The notes: generated by a model not told the origin, from the sequence alone. A DNA stretch of 64,000 nucleotides from Kroppenstedtia eburnea (GCF_013282215.1 NZ_CP048103.1:1426001-1490000), one strand, 5' to 3'. Positions 1 through 8,932 are shown, counted from the stretch's first letter. A program made the numbers and translations.

Positions 1-788
1 TCGAGATCTATGAGAAATTCATGGGTGAAGATCCGCGCAAGGTTCCGATGAAGATCTTCCCGGCGGTCCACTACTCCATGGGCGGTCTGTGGGTGGATTA
101 CAACGGGATGACCAACATCCCGGGGCTGTTTGCGGCCGGGGAAGCCAATTACCAATACCACGGTGCCAACCGCCTCGGTGCCAACTCCCTGGTCTCCTGC
201 ATCTTTGACGGGATGGTCACCGGCCCCAGTGCGCTGGAATACATCCGTGGACTGGACCGATCCGCTGACGACCTGCCTTCCACCCTGTTTGAGGGGCATC
301 AGAAGCAGGAGCAGGAGAAGTATGATAATATCCTCAAAATGGATGGGGACGAGAACCCCTACCAGCTGCACAAGGAACTGGGTCAGTGGATGACGGATAA
401 CGTGACCGTGGTCCGTTACAACGATCGGTTGAAGAAAACCGATGAAAAGATCCAGGAGCTGATGGAGCGCTACAAGCGGATCAATGTGACCGACACCAGC
501 ACCTGGAGCAACCAGGCGGCCTCCTTTGTCCGGCAGTTGTGGAACATGCTTCAGCTGGCCCGGGTGATGACCCTGGGTGCCTACAACCGGAATGAAAGCC
601 GGGGAGCTCACTACAAACCGGATTTCCCGGACCGGAATGACGAAGACTGGCTGAAGACGACCAAGGCCAAGTACACGGAAAACGGCCCCGCCTTCGAGTA
701 TGAAGATGTGGATGTCTCCCTCATCAAGCCACGGCCGCGACGCTATGATGTGGCCAAACAATCTGAGAAGGGGGCGGAAAGCAAATGA
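1..788 (+). CDS. sdhA: succinate dehydrogenase flavoprotein subunit, C-terminal part
   Basis: C-terminal 261 residues of the FAD-binding subunit of succinate dehydrogenase (complex II), which oxidises succinate to fumarate at the inner face of the membrane. The reading frame is open at the window edge (frame starts at base 3), so the N-terminal FAD-binding part lies upstream. Visible family signatures are the HYSMGG active-site stretch, the FAAGEANYQYHGANRLGANSL flavin/capping motif, and the C-terminal helical domain ending in the usual K/R-rich tail. The stop overlaps the sdhB start by 4 nt (ATGA), indicating translational coupling. An sdhC membrane subunit is expected upstream but is outside the window. 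Confidence 0.97.
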   Translation, partial: EIYEKFMGEDPRKVPMKIFPAVHYSMGGLWVDYNGMTNIPGLFAAGEANYQYHGANRLGANSLVSCIFDGMVTGPSALEYIRGLDRSADDLPSTLFEGHQKQEQEKYDNILKMDGDENPYQLHKELGQWMTDNVTVVRYNDRLKKTDEKIQELMERYKRINVTDTSTWSNQAASFVRQLWNMLQLARVMTLGAYNRNESRGAHYKPDFPDRNDEDWLKTTKAKYTENGPAFEYEDVDVSLIKPRPRRYDVAKQSEKGAESK

Positions 789-1558
789 GCGAACAGACGG
801 CGACAGCTGTGGAAAAAAAGACCGTTCGTTTTATCATCACACGTCAGGATTCCCCCGACAGCGAGCCCTATGAAGAGGAGTTTGAGCTGGAATATCGCCC
901 CAATATGACGATCAACTCTTCCCTGATGGAGATTCAGCGCAATCCTTACAATGCCAAAGGGGAAAAGGTGTCACCGGTCACTTGGGAGTCCAACTGTTTG
1001 GAGGAGGTTTGCGGTGCCTGCTCCATGGTGATCAACGGAACCCCCCGCCAGGCCTGCTCCACGTTGGTGGATTCGCTGGAGCAACCGATCCGGATTCAGC
1101 CGATGGATACCTTCCCGGTCCTGCGGGATATGGTGATCGACCGGAACCGGATGTTTGATGCCCTGAAACGGGTGAAAGCCTGGATCCCGATTGACGGTAC
1201 TTATGATCTGGGACCGGGACCCCGCATGCCGGAAGTGGAACGCCAATGGCGTTATGAACTGTCCAAGTGCATGACCTGCGGGGTCTGTCTCCAGGCCTGC
1301 CCCAACGTCAGCCCCCGTTCCAATTTCATGGGGCCCTTTATCGTCGGTCAGGTGGACCTGTTCAACTCCCATCCCACGGGAGAGATGAACAAAGAAGAAC
1401 GGACGGACGCCCTCATCGGCGAAGGCGGATTGCAGGAGTGCGGGAACTCCCAAAACTGCGTCCAAGCTTGTCCGAAAGGTGTGCCGCTGACCACAGCCAT
1501 TGCCCGGATGAACCGGGAGGGAACCAAGCACATGTTCCGCAAATGGCTCTCCCTCTGA
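785..1558 (+). CDS. sdhB: succinate dehydrogenase iron-sulfur subunit
   Basis: 257 aa, full length for the family. It carries electrons from the flavin of SdhA through three Fe-S clusters to the membrane quinone site. The N-terminal ferredoxin-like domain has the [2Fe-2S] cysteines in CLEEVCGACS and a later C. The C-terminal half has the CMTCGVCLQACP motif and a second CVQACPKG motif, which ligate the [4Fe-4S] and [3Fe-4S] clusters. The ATG start overlaps the sdhA stop by 4 nt. A strong terminator follows directly, so sdhB is the last gene of the sdh operon, as in Bacillus. Confidence 0.97.
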   Translation: MSEQTATAVEKKTVRFIITRQDSPDSEPYEEEFELEYRPNMTINSSLMEIQRNPYNAKGEKVSPVTWESNCLEEVCGACSMVINGTPRQACSTLVDSLEQPIRIQPMDTFPVLRDMVIDRNRMFDALKRVKAWIPIDGTYDLGPGPRMPEVERQWRYELSKCMTCGVCLQACPNVSPRSNFMGPFIVGQVDLFNSHPTGEMNKEERTDALIGEGGLQECGNSQNCVQACPKGVPLTTAIARMNREGTKHMFRKWLSL

Positions 1559-1567
1559 TATGAATGG

Positions 1568-1604
1568 AAAAACACCCTCCGATTTGGCGGAGGGTGTTTT
1601 CTTT
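1568..1604 (+). terminator. Rho-independent terminator of the sdh operon
   Basis: Inverted repeat AACACCCTCCG / CGGAGGGTGTT with a short loop followed by TTTTCTTT, starting about 10 nt after the sdhB stop. Confidence 0.9.
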
Positions 1605-1896
1605 GACTTCAGGCGTGTTGATTAGCCATATTTTGGGTGGGGAGATCGTGTTCTACCACGCTCCGGTTGCCATCCAGCAAGGAAGTAATGACTGGCCGCT
1701 CCAAATCTTCTGTTCGGGCAGGGGCAAAGCCTTACGGAAGCAACACAAGGAAGAATGTTGCCCCTAAACGCCCTCTCTCCAGATTCTCCGCTGGGTAGGA
1801 TGGCAAAGGTCGCTTTGGCAGCACACGACTCCCTTCCACCGCCCATTTTCTGGTTAATCAACAGCCCTGCTTTGACTTGTATTCTCTGTCTCCCGA
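1605..1896. other. intergenic stretch without a recognisable gene
   Basis: About 290 nt between the sdh terminator and the 3' end of the DUF1002 gene. Short open frames exist on both strands (the longest is 79 codons on the minus strand, 1622-1861), but none has a convincing ribosome binding site or a family I recognise. It could be the decayed tail of a mobile element. I see no terminal repeats. Confidence 0.4.
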
Positions 1897-2790
1897 TCAG
1901 GAGGAGAAGACACTTTTCAGGGAGTCAAACAGATCGGATAACCAGGCCCACAACTTGTCAAAAAAGCCCTGAGCTTCTTTGGAGTCGACGATTTGACCGA
2001 GGTTGCCCTTCAACTTTTCCAGTTGATTGCTGAAGCGGTCCCAGTCGATATCCAATTGGGAGAACTTATACATCATATTGGTGATGTTATTGATTTCCTG
2101 GTTGTTCAGATTGATGTTGAGATCCCCGGCCACGTTGACGATGATATCCCGAACCTGCTCCGGGGAATCGGGTTTTTTGTCGGCGATCTCCTCCTTGACC
2201 TGGGTCATAAATTGGGCGGCTTTATCATTGTCTCCCAGTTTCTTGCCCAGTTCGGAGGTGCGAACCATCTCTTCGTTGGCCACTTGTTTTTGTTCTTCAC
2301 TGATACTTTGGTCGGCGGCGGTTTCAAAGGCCTTCAGAATTCCGGTCAGGCCGGCGGTGCCGGAGACCTGCATCGGAGCGGTGACATAGACTTCCGCATC
2401 AGTGACGCCGGCGGTGATGAGGGCATTGGCATACATTTGTTCAGTGATGGTGGTGATGTTGTGTGTCTGCACCTTGATACCGGTGCCCTGTTTTGCCAGG
2501 GTGATCCTGGCGGATGAGAGAGCCCGGTTGCCGATGGTGGCCCGGTTCAGGTATTTTCCGAGATAGCGATGTTCTTCCTGATTGGTGACGGTGATGGTTT
2601 TGACACCGGAATCCACATTCATTTCCTGAAGGATTTGTTCTTTTTGTTGCGGGGTCAGATCATGTCCCAGGGTGACCACGGTTTCCCCGGCAACCGCATC
2701 GGCTGAGGCCGGTGTCGGCAGGGCCCATGAGAATAACAGGGTGATCACGGTCAGATATAGCAACCCCGAAGTCCATCTGTGTCTGTTCAT
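1897..2790 (-). CDS. DUF1002 domain secreted protein (YpuA-like)
   Basis: 297 aa. The N-terminus (MNRHRWTSG followed by a hydrophobic run and PTPASADA) is a typical Sec signal peptide, with cleavage probably after ASA near residue 31. The rest matches the DUF1002 family (Bacillus YpuA), including VVTLGHDLTPQQKEQ near the mature N-terminus and the G.ALSSARI and YVTAPMQVSGTAGLTGI segments. Function is unknown; the family is exported in Firmicutes. A strong site (AAGGAGGGGG) precedes the ATG. It is followed on the same strand by nothing related. The penicillin-binding protein gene lies about 100 nt upstream and is also on the minus strand. Confidence 0.85.
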   Translation of the reverse strand: MNRHRWTSGLLYLTVITLLFSWALPTPASADAVAGETVVTLGHDLTPQQKEQILQEMNVDSGVKTITVTNQEEHRYLGKYLNRATIGNRALSSARITLAKQGTGIKVQTHNITTITEQMYANALITAGVTDAEVYVTAPMQVSGTAGLTGILKAFETAADQSISEEQKQVANEEMVRTSELGKKLGDNDKAAQFMTQVKEEIADKKPDSPEQVRDIIVNVAGDLNINLNNQEINNITNMMYKFSQLDIDWDRFSNQLEKLKGNLGQIVDSKEAQGFFDKLWAWLSDLFDSLKSVFSS

Positions 2791-2888
2791 CTTTTGAAAA
2801 CCCCCTCCTTCACTAATATAGACGAAAACGGTCTCCCGGATGTTTCACCCGGGTTGTCGGATCTCAGGCCAACCGGGAGGAATGGAGA

Positions 2889-4943
2889 TCAGCGGTAGCG
2901 TTCGGCCAGCATCTTTTTAACGGATGGGAAGATATAGTGGCTGCCGCCGCGATCCTGAACTTCATCCACCATGGCGGCCACCACCAGATCCGGTTTCTCT
3001 CCCTTTTTACCTGCCATCCAGGCGAGCCATCCCAGTTGGCGGTTGTTTTTATCATCCTTGCTCGCTTTCAGCTCTGCGGTTCCCGTCTTGGCTCCCAAAT
3101 CCACACCGGCAGTCTTCAGATCCCGGGCCGAGCCCTTGGGCAGTTCGACCACTCCACGGAGTAATTCCTGCACTTGGGTTGCCGTGTCAGGGGTGATCAC
3201 TTTTTTCTTCCAGATCACCCGTTTTCCTTTGTGATCGGGATCCATGAGCAGATAAGGTTTGATCATATCCCCTTCGTTGGCGAAAGTGGTGTACATCGCC
3301 GCCAGATGGAGAGGACTGACCAGGAGTTGTCCCTGTCCATAGGAGGTATCCGCCAGCAGGATTTCATTGTCCAGCTTGTTGTCGTTGGAATACTGGGATG
3401 GAGTCATTCCCAGGCTTTCCAGTTTTGCGTTGAAACCAAATTTCTTGTAGTAATCGATCGTCTTTGCTGCCCCGATTTTCAGACCGACACGGGCAAAGTA
3501 GATGTTGTCCGACCAGGCGAGAGCTTTGGCGAGATCGACACCGCCTCCCGGATTGTCCACCCGGGTCACATAGTAGCCGCCCCAGGAGGAGTCTTTCTGC
3601 CATTTCCCCTCATCGGTGTTATAGGAGGTGTCGGGAGTGATGGTCTTGGTATCCAGACCGATGGCGGCAGTGATCGGCTTCATGGTGGAGCCGGGAGCAT
3701 AGGTAAGCTTGGCCCGGTTGGCCAGGGGCTGATCGGGTCCGCTGATTCTGGACCATTCAGCCTGAGACAGACCGTGAATAAATTGGTTGGGATCGTAGGA
3801 AGGGGCACTCACCATCGCCAGGATTTCTCCCGTTTGGGGATGCAGAGCGACACCTGCTCCTTTGTCATTCTTGATGCCCCGGTACAGCTGTGCCTGTGTT
3901 TTCAAGTCGATGGTGACTTGAATGTCTTCCCCGTTTTTGGAAGGGGTTTCGCCAAGGACTGCCTTTTGTTTTCCATCCTCCCGGCTGATCACCACCTTCC
4001 ATCCGGGGGTTCCCCGCAACCGCTCTTCCAGATCCGATTCGAGGCCGCGATGGCCGATCCAGTCACCGGGTTGATAGCCCCCTTTCTCTTTGTATTTTTT
4101 CAGCTGTTCCTTGGTGATGGGGCGAATGTAGCCGGTAATGTGAGCGGTCAGATCTTTTTGGGGATAGACCCGGACCGATGCATCCTGTGCGGAGACACCG
4201 GAGATTTTCTTCAGGGTGTCCACCTGTTCGCCGCCCTTCCCGTTAAAAACCTGGATCGGAATAAACCGGTTGGGATCCTTTTTTTCTCCCTCTTTCAATC
4301 GGTTCCGGATGGTTTGGGGATCCCGGTTCAATGCTTTGGCCAGCTCCCGGCAAGTTTTTTCCGGATCCAATACTTCATTGGGCACCATGCCCACAGCGGT
4401 TTTTTTGGTGTTTACAGCCAGGGGCTCTCCATTCCGGGCGGTGATTTCTCCCCGGGTTCCCGGAGCGGTCCGGAGAACACCGACCCGGTCTCCCTCTTTC
4501 ATTTGCGGGAAAATCAGAGAGGGAGTCCAAGCCACCCGCCACCCCTCGTCGTCTTCCACCATTTTGGCCCGGTTTTTAAAGGAGAGTACCCCGACGGTGC
4601 CCGTTTCCATCTGGGATGAGAAGGGAATGGTCTCCACTTCTTTCTCCGGGCTTTTTTCCAATTTCAGCTGAATCTTCCGTTGCTTGATTCCTTTGGCGAT
4701 GGATTCGTGCTTTTTGATGAATTCCTTTTTGGTCACCTTTTGTTTCGCATTCGCACTGAGCAATTCGTACATGGACGCATAATCACCATGTTCCCAATGG
4801 TTCATGTATTTTTCCAGAACCACCCGTGGTCCGGGTCCGGAATCTCCTTGAAAGGCATAGACCAGTCCTGCAATCGTGGCGATCAAGACCACGACGATCA
4901 ACAGGGTGATCTTTTTGGAAATTGGAAACTTCCCCTTGTCCAT
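2889..4943 (-). CDS. class B penicillin-binding protein (PBP3/PbpC-like transpeptidase)
   Basis: 684 aa. It cross-links peptidoglycan on the outer face of the membrane. An N-terminal anchor (about residues 10-30) is followed by an NTF2-like MecA_N domain (about 35-150), the PBP dimerisation domain (about 160-320) and the transpeptidase domain. The three active-site motifs are present: GSTMK (Ser near residue 418), SDN (near 477) and KTGT (near 618). The MecA_N domain places it with Bacillus PbpC and staphylococcal PBP2a-like enzymes. That family includes low-affinity, beta-lactam-tolerant members, but resistance cannot be read from sequence. The ATG at 4943 has GAGGTGAC upstream. Confidence 0.92.
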   Translation of the reverse strand: MDKGKFPISKKITLLIVVVLIATIAGLVYAFQGDSGPGPRVVLEKYMNHWEHGDYASMYELLSANAKQKVTKKEFIKKHESIAKGIKQRKIQLKLEKSPEKEVETIPFSSQMETGTVGVLSFKNRAKMVEDDEGWRVAWTPSLIFPQMKEGDRVGVLRTAPGTRGEITARNGEPLAVNTKKTAVGMVPNEVLDPEKTCRELAKALNRDPQTIRNRLKEGEKKDPNRFIPIQVFNGKGGEQVDTLKKISGVSAQDASVRVYPQKDLTAHITGYIRPITKEQLKKYKEKGGYQPGDWIGHRGLESDLEERLRGTPGWKVVISREDGKQKAVLGETPSKNGEDIQVTIDLKTQAQLYRGIKNDKGAGVALHPQTGEILAMVSAPSYDPNQFIHGLSQAEWSRISGPDQPLANRAKLTYAPGSTMKPITAAIGLDTKTITPDTSYNTDEGKWQKDSSWGGYYVTRVDNPGGGVDLAKALAWSDNIYFARVGLKIGAAKTIDYYKKFGFNAKLESLGMTPSQYSNDNKLDNEILLADTSYGQGQLLVSPLHLAAMYTTFANEGDMIKPYLLMDPDHKGKRVIWKKKVITPDTATQVQELLRGVVELPKGSARDLKTAGVDLGAKTGTAELKASKDDKNNRQLGWLAWMAGKKGEKPDLVVAAMVDEVQDRGGSHYIFPSVKKMLAERYR

Positions 4944-5067
4944 CTGGTTGAGTCACCTCTTTGAATGGGTGGATGAGTACCCCAACATTCTACCCTTTAT
5001 GAGGGCGGCTGTGAATCTGTCTTTTGTATAAAACTGTTGGTTGTGGGTCGGTTGTGAGCGGGAAGGG

Positions 5068-5096
5068 ACAAAAAGAAGCGGGGTTGTCCCCGCTTC
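5068..5096 (-). terminator. terminator of the fumarase gene
   Basis: Read on the minus strand: GAAGCGGGG - ACAA - CCCCGCTTC followed by TTTTTG, immediately after the fumarase stop. Confidence 0.88.
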
Positions 5097-5110
5097 CCAC
5101 CGGAATTGGA

Positions 5111-6655
5111 TCAGGAAAAGACAGGCTCTTTAAATTGTGCCAGCTTTTCCAGGGAATCCATTTCAATATCTTTGTGCAGACTGTTACCGTGGGCGTCCAT
5201 GGTGACAATGGCGGCGAAGTTTTTCACCCGCAGATGCCACATCGCCTCAGGTACGCCGAAGTTCATGAAGTGAACCCCCTCTACACCGGTGATGCAATCT
5301 GCATAGTATTGGGCGGCTCCCCCGATCGCATTCAGATAGACGGCGCCGTGCTCTTTCAGACCTTGCAGGGTGCGGGCGCCCATTCCGCCTTTACCGATTA
5401 CAGCCCGGATCCCGAATTTCTTGATGATGTCAGCCTGATAGGGCTCTTCCCGGATACTGGTGGTGGGACCGGCTGCTTTCACTTCCCAGCCCCCCTCCGG
5501 ATTTTTCAACATGACCGGACCGCAGTGGTAGATCACTCCGCCTGTGAGATCCACGGGAGCATCATGATCGATCAAATATTTATGCAGGGCGTCGCGACCG
5601 GTATGGATGATTCCGTCCAGGATAACCACATCTCCCACGCGCAAGGAACGAATATCCGCTTCTGAGATGGGAGGTGTCAGCCGCACTTCCCGGGAGGAAG
5701 TGGCAGTTTCCGGGGCGGCCGGCGGTTCAGCCGGTTCGGTGACGGTTTCAGCTTTCGGTTCATCCTTGTAAAGCCATCCGGTGATTTTCCCGCTGGTGGG
5801 ATCCAGGGTGATTCCCTGCCGTCGGAAGGCCCAACAATTGTAGGCGACGGAAACGTAAAAGCTGGCCGGGATCCGGTGCATACTGCCGATCTTGCACCCG
5901 AGAAGGGTGGTATTGCCGCCAAAGCCCATCGTTCCGATGCTCAGTTGGTTGGCCTTATCCAGGATGTAGTCTTCCAAGCGGGCCAGATCAGGATGGGGGT
6001 TGGTATCATCTGTTTTCCGGAACAACTGCTTTTTGGCCAACTCATAACCGGTGGTACGGTCACCGCCGATGCCCACTCCGATGAATCCGGCGCTGCATCC
6101 CTGCCCTTGAGCTTGGTAGACGCTGTGCAGGATGCACTTGCGAATCCCATCCAAGTCCCGACCGGCACGACCCAACCCCTCCAATTCACAGGGGAGACTG
6201 TATTGGATGTTTTTGTTTTCGCAACCGCCGCCTTTCAGAATCAGGCGAACTTCAATTTCATCTTTTTCCCACTGTTCATAGTGGATCACCGGAACCCCCT
6301 CGCCCAGGTTGTCGCCGCTGTTTTCTCCGGTGAGGGAGTCGACGGAATTGGGGCGGAGCTTCCCGGTCTTTGTCGCCTCCACGATCGCTTCCCGGATGGC
6401 CCGGGTCAGCTCCATCTGGTTGACGCCGACAGGAACACGGATGTAGAAGGTGGGCATCCCTGTATCCTGGCAGATCGGAGACACCTTATCCTCCGCCATC
6501 TGGATATTGTCGGTGATGGTGGTCAGGGCCAGTGCGGCCCGGGTACCGGCATCTTCTTTTTTCTTGGCCTTGGCAATGGCATGCCGTACATCCGGGGGCA
6601 GGTTGGTGGAGGTTTCCGTGATCAGTTGGAGAAGAGATTCTTTAAGTTCACGCAT
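5111..6655 (-). CDS. class I (iron-sulfur) fumarate hydratase
   Basis: 514 aa. It interconverts fumarate and malate in the TCA cycle using a [4Fe-4S] cluster. The N-terminal alpha domain (about 1-285) contains the candidate cluster cysteines in SPICQDTGMP, QGCSAGFIG and LLGCKIGS. The C-terminal beta domain (from about 340) contains GDVVILDGIIHTGRDA. The two parts, separate genes in some archaea and clostridia, are fused here through a P/A/E-rich linker (about 300-330). Bacillus subtilis instead uses the unrelated class II enzyme. Start choice: ATG at 6655 fits the family and has AAAGGAG 7 nt upstream. An in-frame ATG at 6754, also with a good site (GGAGGCAAGGGG), would add 33 residues. Confidence 0.93.
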   Translation of the reverse strand: MRELKESLLQLITETSTNLPPDVRHAIAKAKKKEDAGTRAALALTTITDNIQMAEDKVSPICQDTGMPTFYIRVPVGVNQMELTRAIREAIVEATKTGKLRPNSVDSLTGENSGDNLGEGVPVIHYEQWEKDEIEVRLILKGGGCENKNIQYSLPCELEGLGRAGRDLDGIRKCILHSVYQAQGQGCSAGFIGVGIGGDRTTGYELAKKQLFRKTDDTNPHPDLARLEDYILDKANQLSIGTMGFGGNTTLLGCKIGSMHRIPASFYVSVAYNCWAFRRQGITLDPTSGKITGWLYKDEPKAETVTEPAEPPAAPETATSSREVRLTPPISEADIRSLRVGDVVILDGIIHTGRDALHKYLIDHDAPVDLTGGVIYHCGPVMLKNPEGGWEVKAAGPTTSIREEPYQADIIKKFGIRAVIGKGGMGARTLQGLKEHGAVYLNAIGGAAQYYADCITGVEGVHFMNFGVPEAMWHLRVKNFAAIVTMDAHGNSLHKDIEMDSLEKLAQFKEPVFS

Positions 6656-6781
6656 CAGACAAACTCCTTTGTGAGAAATCGGTTTTTTGTCCGAAGGTAT
6701 TGGTCCCATATCAGGTATAGGTCGGACTGAGGAGGGAGCGGATTCGGTATTCATGTCAAAATCCCCTTGCCTCCTGCTTAA

Positions 6782-6812
6782 ATCATAACACACCCGAAAA
6801 AAGAAAAAGCGC
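6782..6812 (-). promoter_or_regulatory. possible sigma-A promoter of the fumarase gene
   Basis: On the minus strand a TATGAT -10 (6787-6782) lies about 30 nt upstream of the ATG at 6754. The -35 region is a T-rich TTTTTC, which is weak. Confidence 0.35.
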
Positions 6813-6851
6813 CCCCGGGTGATTTTCCCTTCAGGCGCATCTGTGTGAAGT

Positions 6852-7106
6852 TTAAATACTCAGCTCGCCCGTTCCCCGTCGGGCTGTTTTCACAAATCGC
6901 TGTTCTGCGTCCACCACTCCGCAAACCCCGCACTGAACCCGTAGTTCCTCTCCCCGGTAAGGAGCCTGCAGCGGGTCGGAAGCGTCCACCTCTGCGACGA
7001 TTTTCCCGGTTTGGGGATCTTTTTTCACTGGGCGGACCTTTTGTTGGATCAGATTAAACCGGCTGCGATTGGTGCCGCAAGCGGGGCAAAGATAGGGATT
7101 TTCCAT
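6852..7106 (-). CDS. small zinc-ribbon protein, function unknown
   Basis: 84 aa. Two CxxC pairs (CPAC near residue 7 and CGVC near residue 59) about 50 residues apart suggest a single zinc ribbon. Between them is a basic, soluble segment. I do not recognise a named family. It could be an RNA- or protein-binding ribbon. The ATG at 7106 is chosen because GGGAGGTGG lies 7-8 nt upstream; a longer frame to 7214 lacks such a site. It sits between the HEXXH protein gene and fumarase on the same strand. Confidence 0.7.
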   Translation of the reverse strand: MENPYLCPACGTNRSRFNLIQQKVRPVKKDPQTGKIVAEVDASDPLQAPYRGEELRVQCGVCGVVDAEQRFVKTARRGTGELSI

Positions 7107-7217
7107 GGACAGTCCACCTCCCGGAATTATTATTTCCCGGGCGGGTTTCCTCATATACGAGAGGGGGGAGGTGAGAGGTGAGGAGTGGGACCGGTCCTGC
7201 CGGTATCTTTCCAATGG

Positions 7218-8153
7218 CTATTCCGGGGGTTTTTGGGCCGGTTCCGTCAGGGAACGATATTTCTCTTGGAGTTGTTGGAAATGATCCCGGATTTGGGATT
7301 TGGACCAGCCCCGATCCGTGAGCAGGAGTAAATGGTCCAGCCACAAGGGAGACCAGGACAATCCCAAAGCTGACTGGGTGAAAGAATGGGCGGCGATCTC
7401 CCTCAACCGATAAATCCGTCTGCGGAGAACCAAGGGACCCCATCGCTTTTTTTCCACTTTGGGCAGACGGTGATCCGTCCGGCCGAGGCTGGAGGATTCC
7501 AGGTGATGAAACCATTCATGATACAGGTGCAAGGCGATCAGGTCATCCGGGTGGATCCGGTATCCTGATTGGCGGAAAAATTGGCCCAGTTGCTTCAGGG
7601 AGGGTTTGTAAATTTCAATGGTGGGAGGTTTCCGGCGGTATTGGGCACGGATCCAACCGGAAGAGTCATGCCCTTCCCGCTCCACAAAACGGATCCGAAC
7701 ACCGGATTGAATCACTCGGTTGATCAACGGAGCCAAGTCTCCCTCATAATGTTCTCCCCTGGCGGCATTTTTTCCGAAGGAGATCGCTTCCTCCAGAACG
7801 TGTGAGATCATTTGTTCGGGGAGCAGGGGATACATCTCATCTTGTTCCAACTCAGTCAAGGCAAGAACAGCGGGTGACAGGGTCGGCCAGTTGTTTTCCA
7901 GCGGAATTTGATGTAATCTGTCTTCCCTCTGCCGGTCCCTCTTGGATGGGCCCGGTCCGCGGGACTCGATTCGAACCGTTTTCCATCCCCCCTCTGTGGC
8001 GAATACGGTCGAAGAGTGGAGGTCGATGTCCGGATTCCACTCCACTTCTCCCGTTTTTTCATTGCTATGAGTCCGGCGGCTTGACCTATCACAGAAAAAC
8101 CTGCCCGGATTTCCGGTGGGGTTGTCTGTGAAAAGGGACAAGTGGGGGATCAT
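7218..8153 (-). CDS. HEXXH-motif protein, putative metalloprotease-like, function unknown
   Basis: Up to 311 aa. The C-terminal half contains HEWFHH, a perfect HEXXH zinc-binding helix. A conserved-looking EIAAHSF segment about 45 residues later could supply the third ligand, as in gluzincins. No signal peptide or membrane segment is visible, so it is probably cytoplasmic. The first 100 residues are low in recognisable structure and the start is uncertain: the ATG at 8153 has AGAGGAG only 2-3 nt away, and an internal ATG near 7838 would leave a 206-aa protein containing all the conserved-looking parts. Not recognised as a named family. It is transcribed divergently from the gene at 8254. Confidence 0.6.
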   Translation of the reverse strand: MIPHLSLFTDNPTGNPGRFFCDRSSRRTHSNEKTGEVEWNPDIDLHSSTVFATEGGWKTVRIESRGPGPSKRDRQREDRLHQIPLENNWPTLSPAVLALTELEQDEMYPLLPEQMISHVLEEAISFGKNAARGEHYEGDLAPLINRVIQSGVRIRFVEREGHDSSGWIRAQYRRKPPTIEIYKPSLKQLGQFFRQSGYRIHPDDLIALHLYHEWFHHLESSSLGRTDHRLPKVEKKRWGPLVLRRRIYRLREIAAHSFTQSALGLSWSPLWLDHLLLLTDRGWSKSQIRDHFQQLQEKYRSLTEPAQKPPE

Positions 8154-8253
8154 TTCTCCTCTTCGACATCATTTGACGGGGGAGTTGGATTCCAAAGGTG
8201 AGTATGATCCTGTCAAATCCGGGGAGATTAAGAGAGAAGGGGGCGGCGAATCC

Positions 8254-8745
8254 ATGTTTCTTCATGGTATACCCTTTGTTCACTTGGTCTCCCAATATCC
8301 GGAATTATCCCCTGAAGGAAGGAAGAGGCGTAAATCCCCGGCACAAAAAACCGATGCCCGCCGTCTGGTCCGGCATCTGGGGTATGAACCGGTGCATCTG
8401 CTCCGCTCATCCCGGGAATATCCCCTGACCCGGTGCATCGAGGAGTGTCTGGGGTATGGGGACACCATCCTTGCCTTTCCCGGAATCCCTTATCCCCGGG
8501 TTCAGCTCAGTCGCCGGGAATGGGGGGTTCGCCGGTTAAACATTTTCGATGTCGCCTGGATCCTGACCACCCGGGAGAACGCCCGGGAGTGGTTTCATCA
8601 TCGGCTGCCGGGGATCCCTGTATTGTATTGGAGACCCGACGTCCCAAAGGCTTTGGATCGACGGCGAGCAAGGAGGGGTGACGCACTTGACGAGCAACCA
8701 GAAAGGAAAGCCTTTGCTAACCAACAGGGAAAGGGAAGTGTTTGA
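8254..8745 (+). CDS. hypothetical protein, C-terminus altered by a gerE duplication
   Basis: 163 aa, soluble, rich in R, P and W, with no family I recognise. GAAGGGGGCGG precedes the ATG at 8254. From about residue 138 (base 8665 onward) the frame runs through the duplicated gerE segment in a different reading frame. The last 26 residues (RARRGDALDEQPE...) are therefore not original and the native C-terminus was probably lost when the duplication formed. It occupies the position between sdhB and gerE where B. subtilis has ysmA, but it does not resemble the YsmA thioesterase. Confidence 0.55.
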   Translation: MFLHGIPFVHLVSQYPELSPEGRKRRKSPAQKTDARRLVRHLGYEPVHLLRSSREYPLTRCIEECLGYGDTILAFPGIPYPRVQLSRREWGVRRLNIFDVAWILTTRENAREWFHHRLPGIPVLYWRPDVPKALDRRRARRGDALDEQPERKAFANQQGKGSV

Positions 8746-8830
8746 GCTGTTGGTGCAGGAGAAGCCGACCAAAGAGATCGCGCAGCAACTCTTTATCAGC
8801 GAAAAAAACCGTCCGAAATCATATCTCCAA
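8665..8830 (+). repeat. 165-bp direct repeat, left copy (5' part of gerE)
   Basis: Nearly identical to 9759-9923. Both copies begin at CGAGCAAGGAGG and end at ATATCTCCAA. A handful of substitutions separate them, plus one extra A in the left copy (seven A after TCAGCG instead of six). Confidence 0.95.
8687..8830 (+). pseudogene. gerE: truncated, frameshifted gerE copy
   Basis: Starting at the TTG equivalent to the gerE start, this copy reads TSNQKGKPLLTNREREVFELL and on to LFISEKN. It then loses frame through an extra A in a run of seven A near 8803-8809. Homology stops at 8830, inside the recognition helix of the LuxR-type domain, so the DNA-binding helix-turn-helix is incomplete. After the shift the frame runs to a stop at 8914. 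Substitutions (Asp to Glu, Thr to Pro) indicate some drift since duplication. Confidence 0.88.
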
Positions 8831-8932
8831 TCTGATGCACACCTTTTGCAAAACCCCTTCTGCACGATCAGGGAAGCGAAGTCCATGGTCTCACCTCCCC
8901 TCATGATGAAGTGAGGCGGGCCGTCACCCTCG

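Noticed and set aside
1622-1861. Remnant transposase on the minus strand after sdhB
   Set aside because: No transposase motif, inverted repeats or target duplication could be identified.
3174-4619. 481-codon plus-strand frame opposite the penicillin-binding protein
   Set aside because: Shadow frame; the minus-strand protein has all three transpeptidase motifs.
8678-8914. Left gerE copy as a functional small regulator
   Set aside because: Extra A shifts the frame before the recognition helix and homology ends at 8830, so no complete helix-turn-helix is made.
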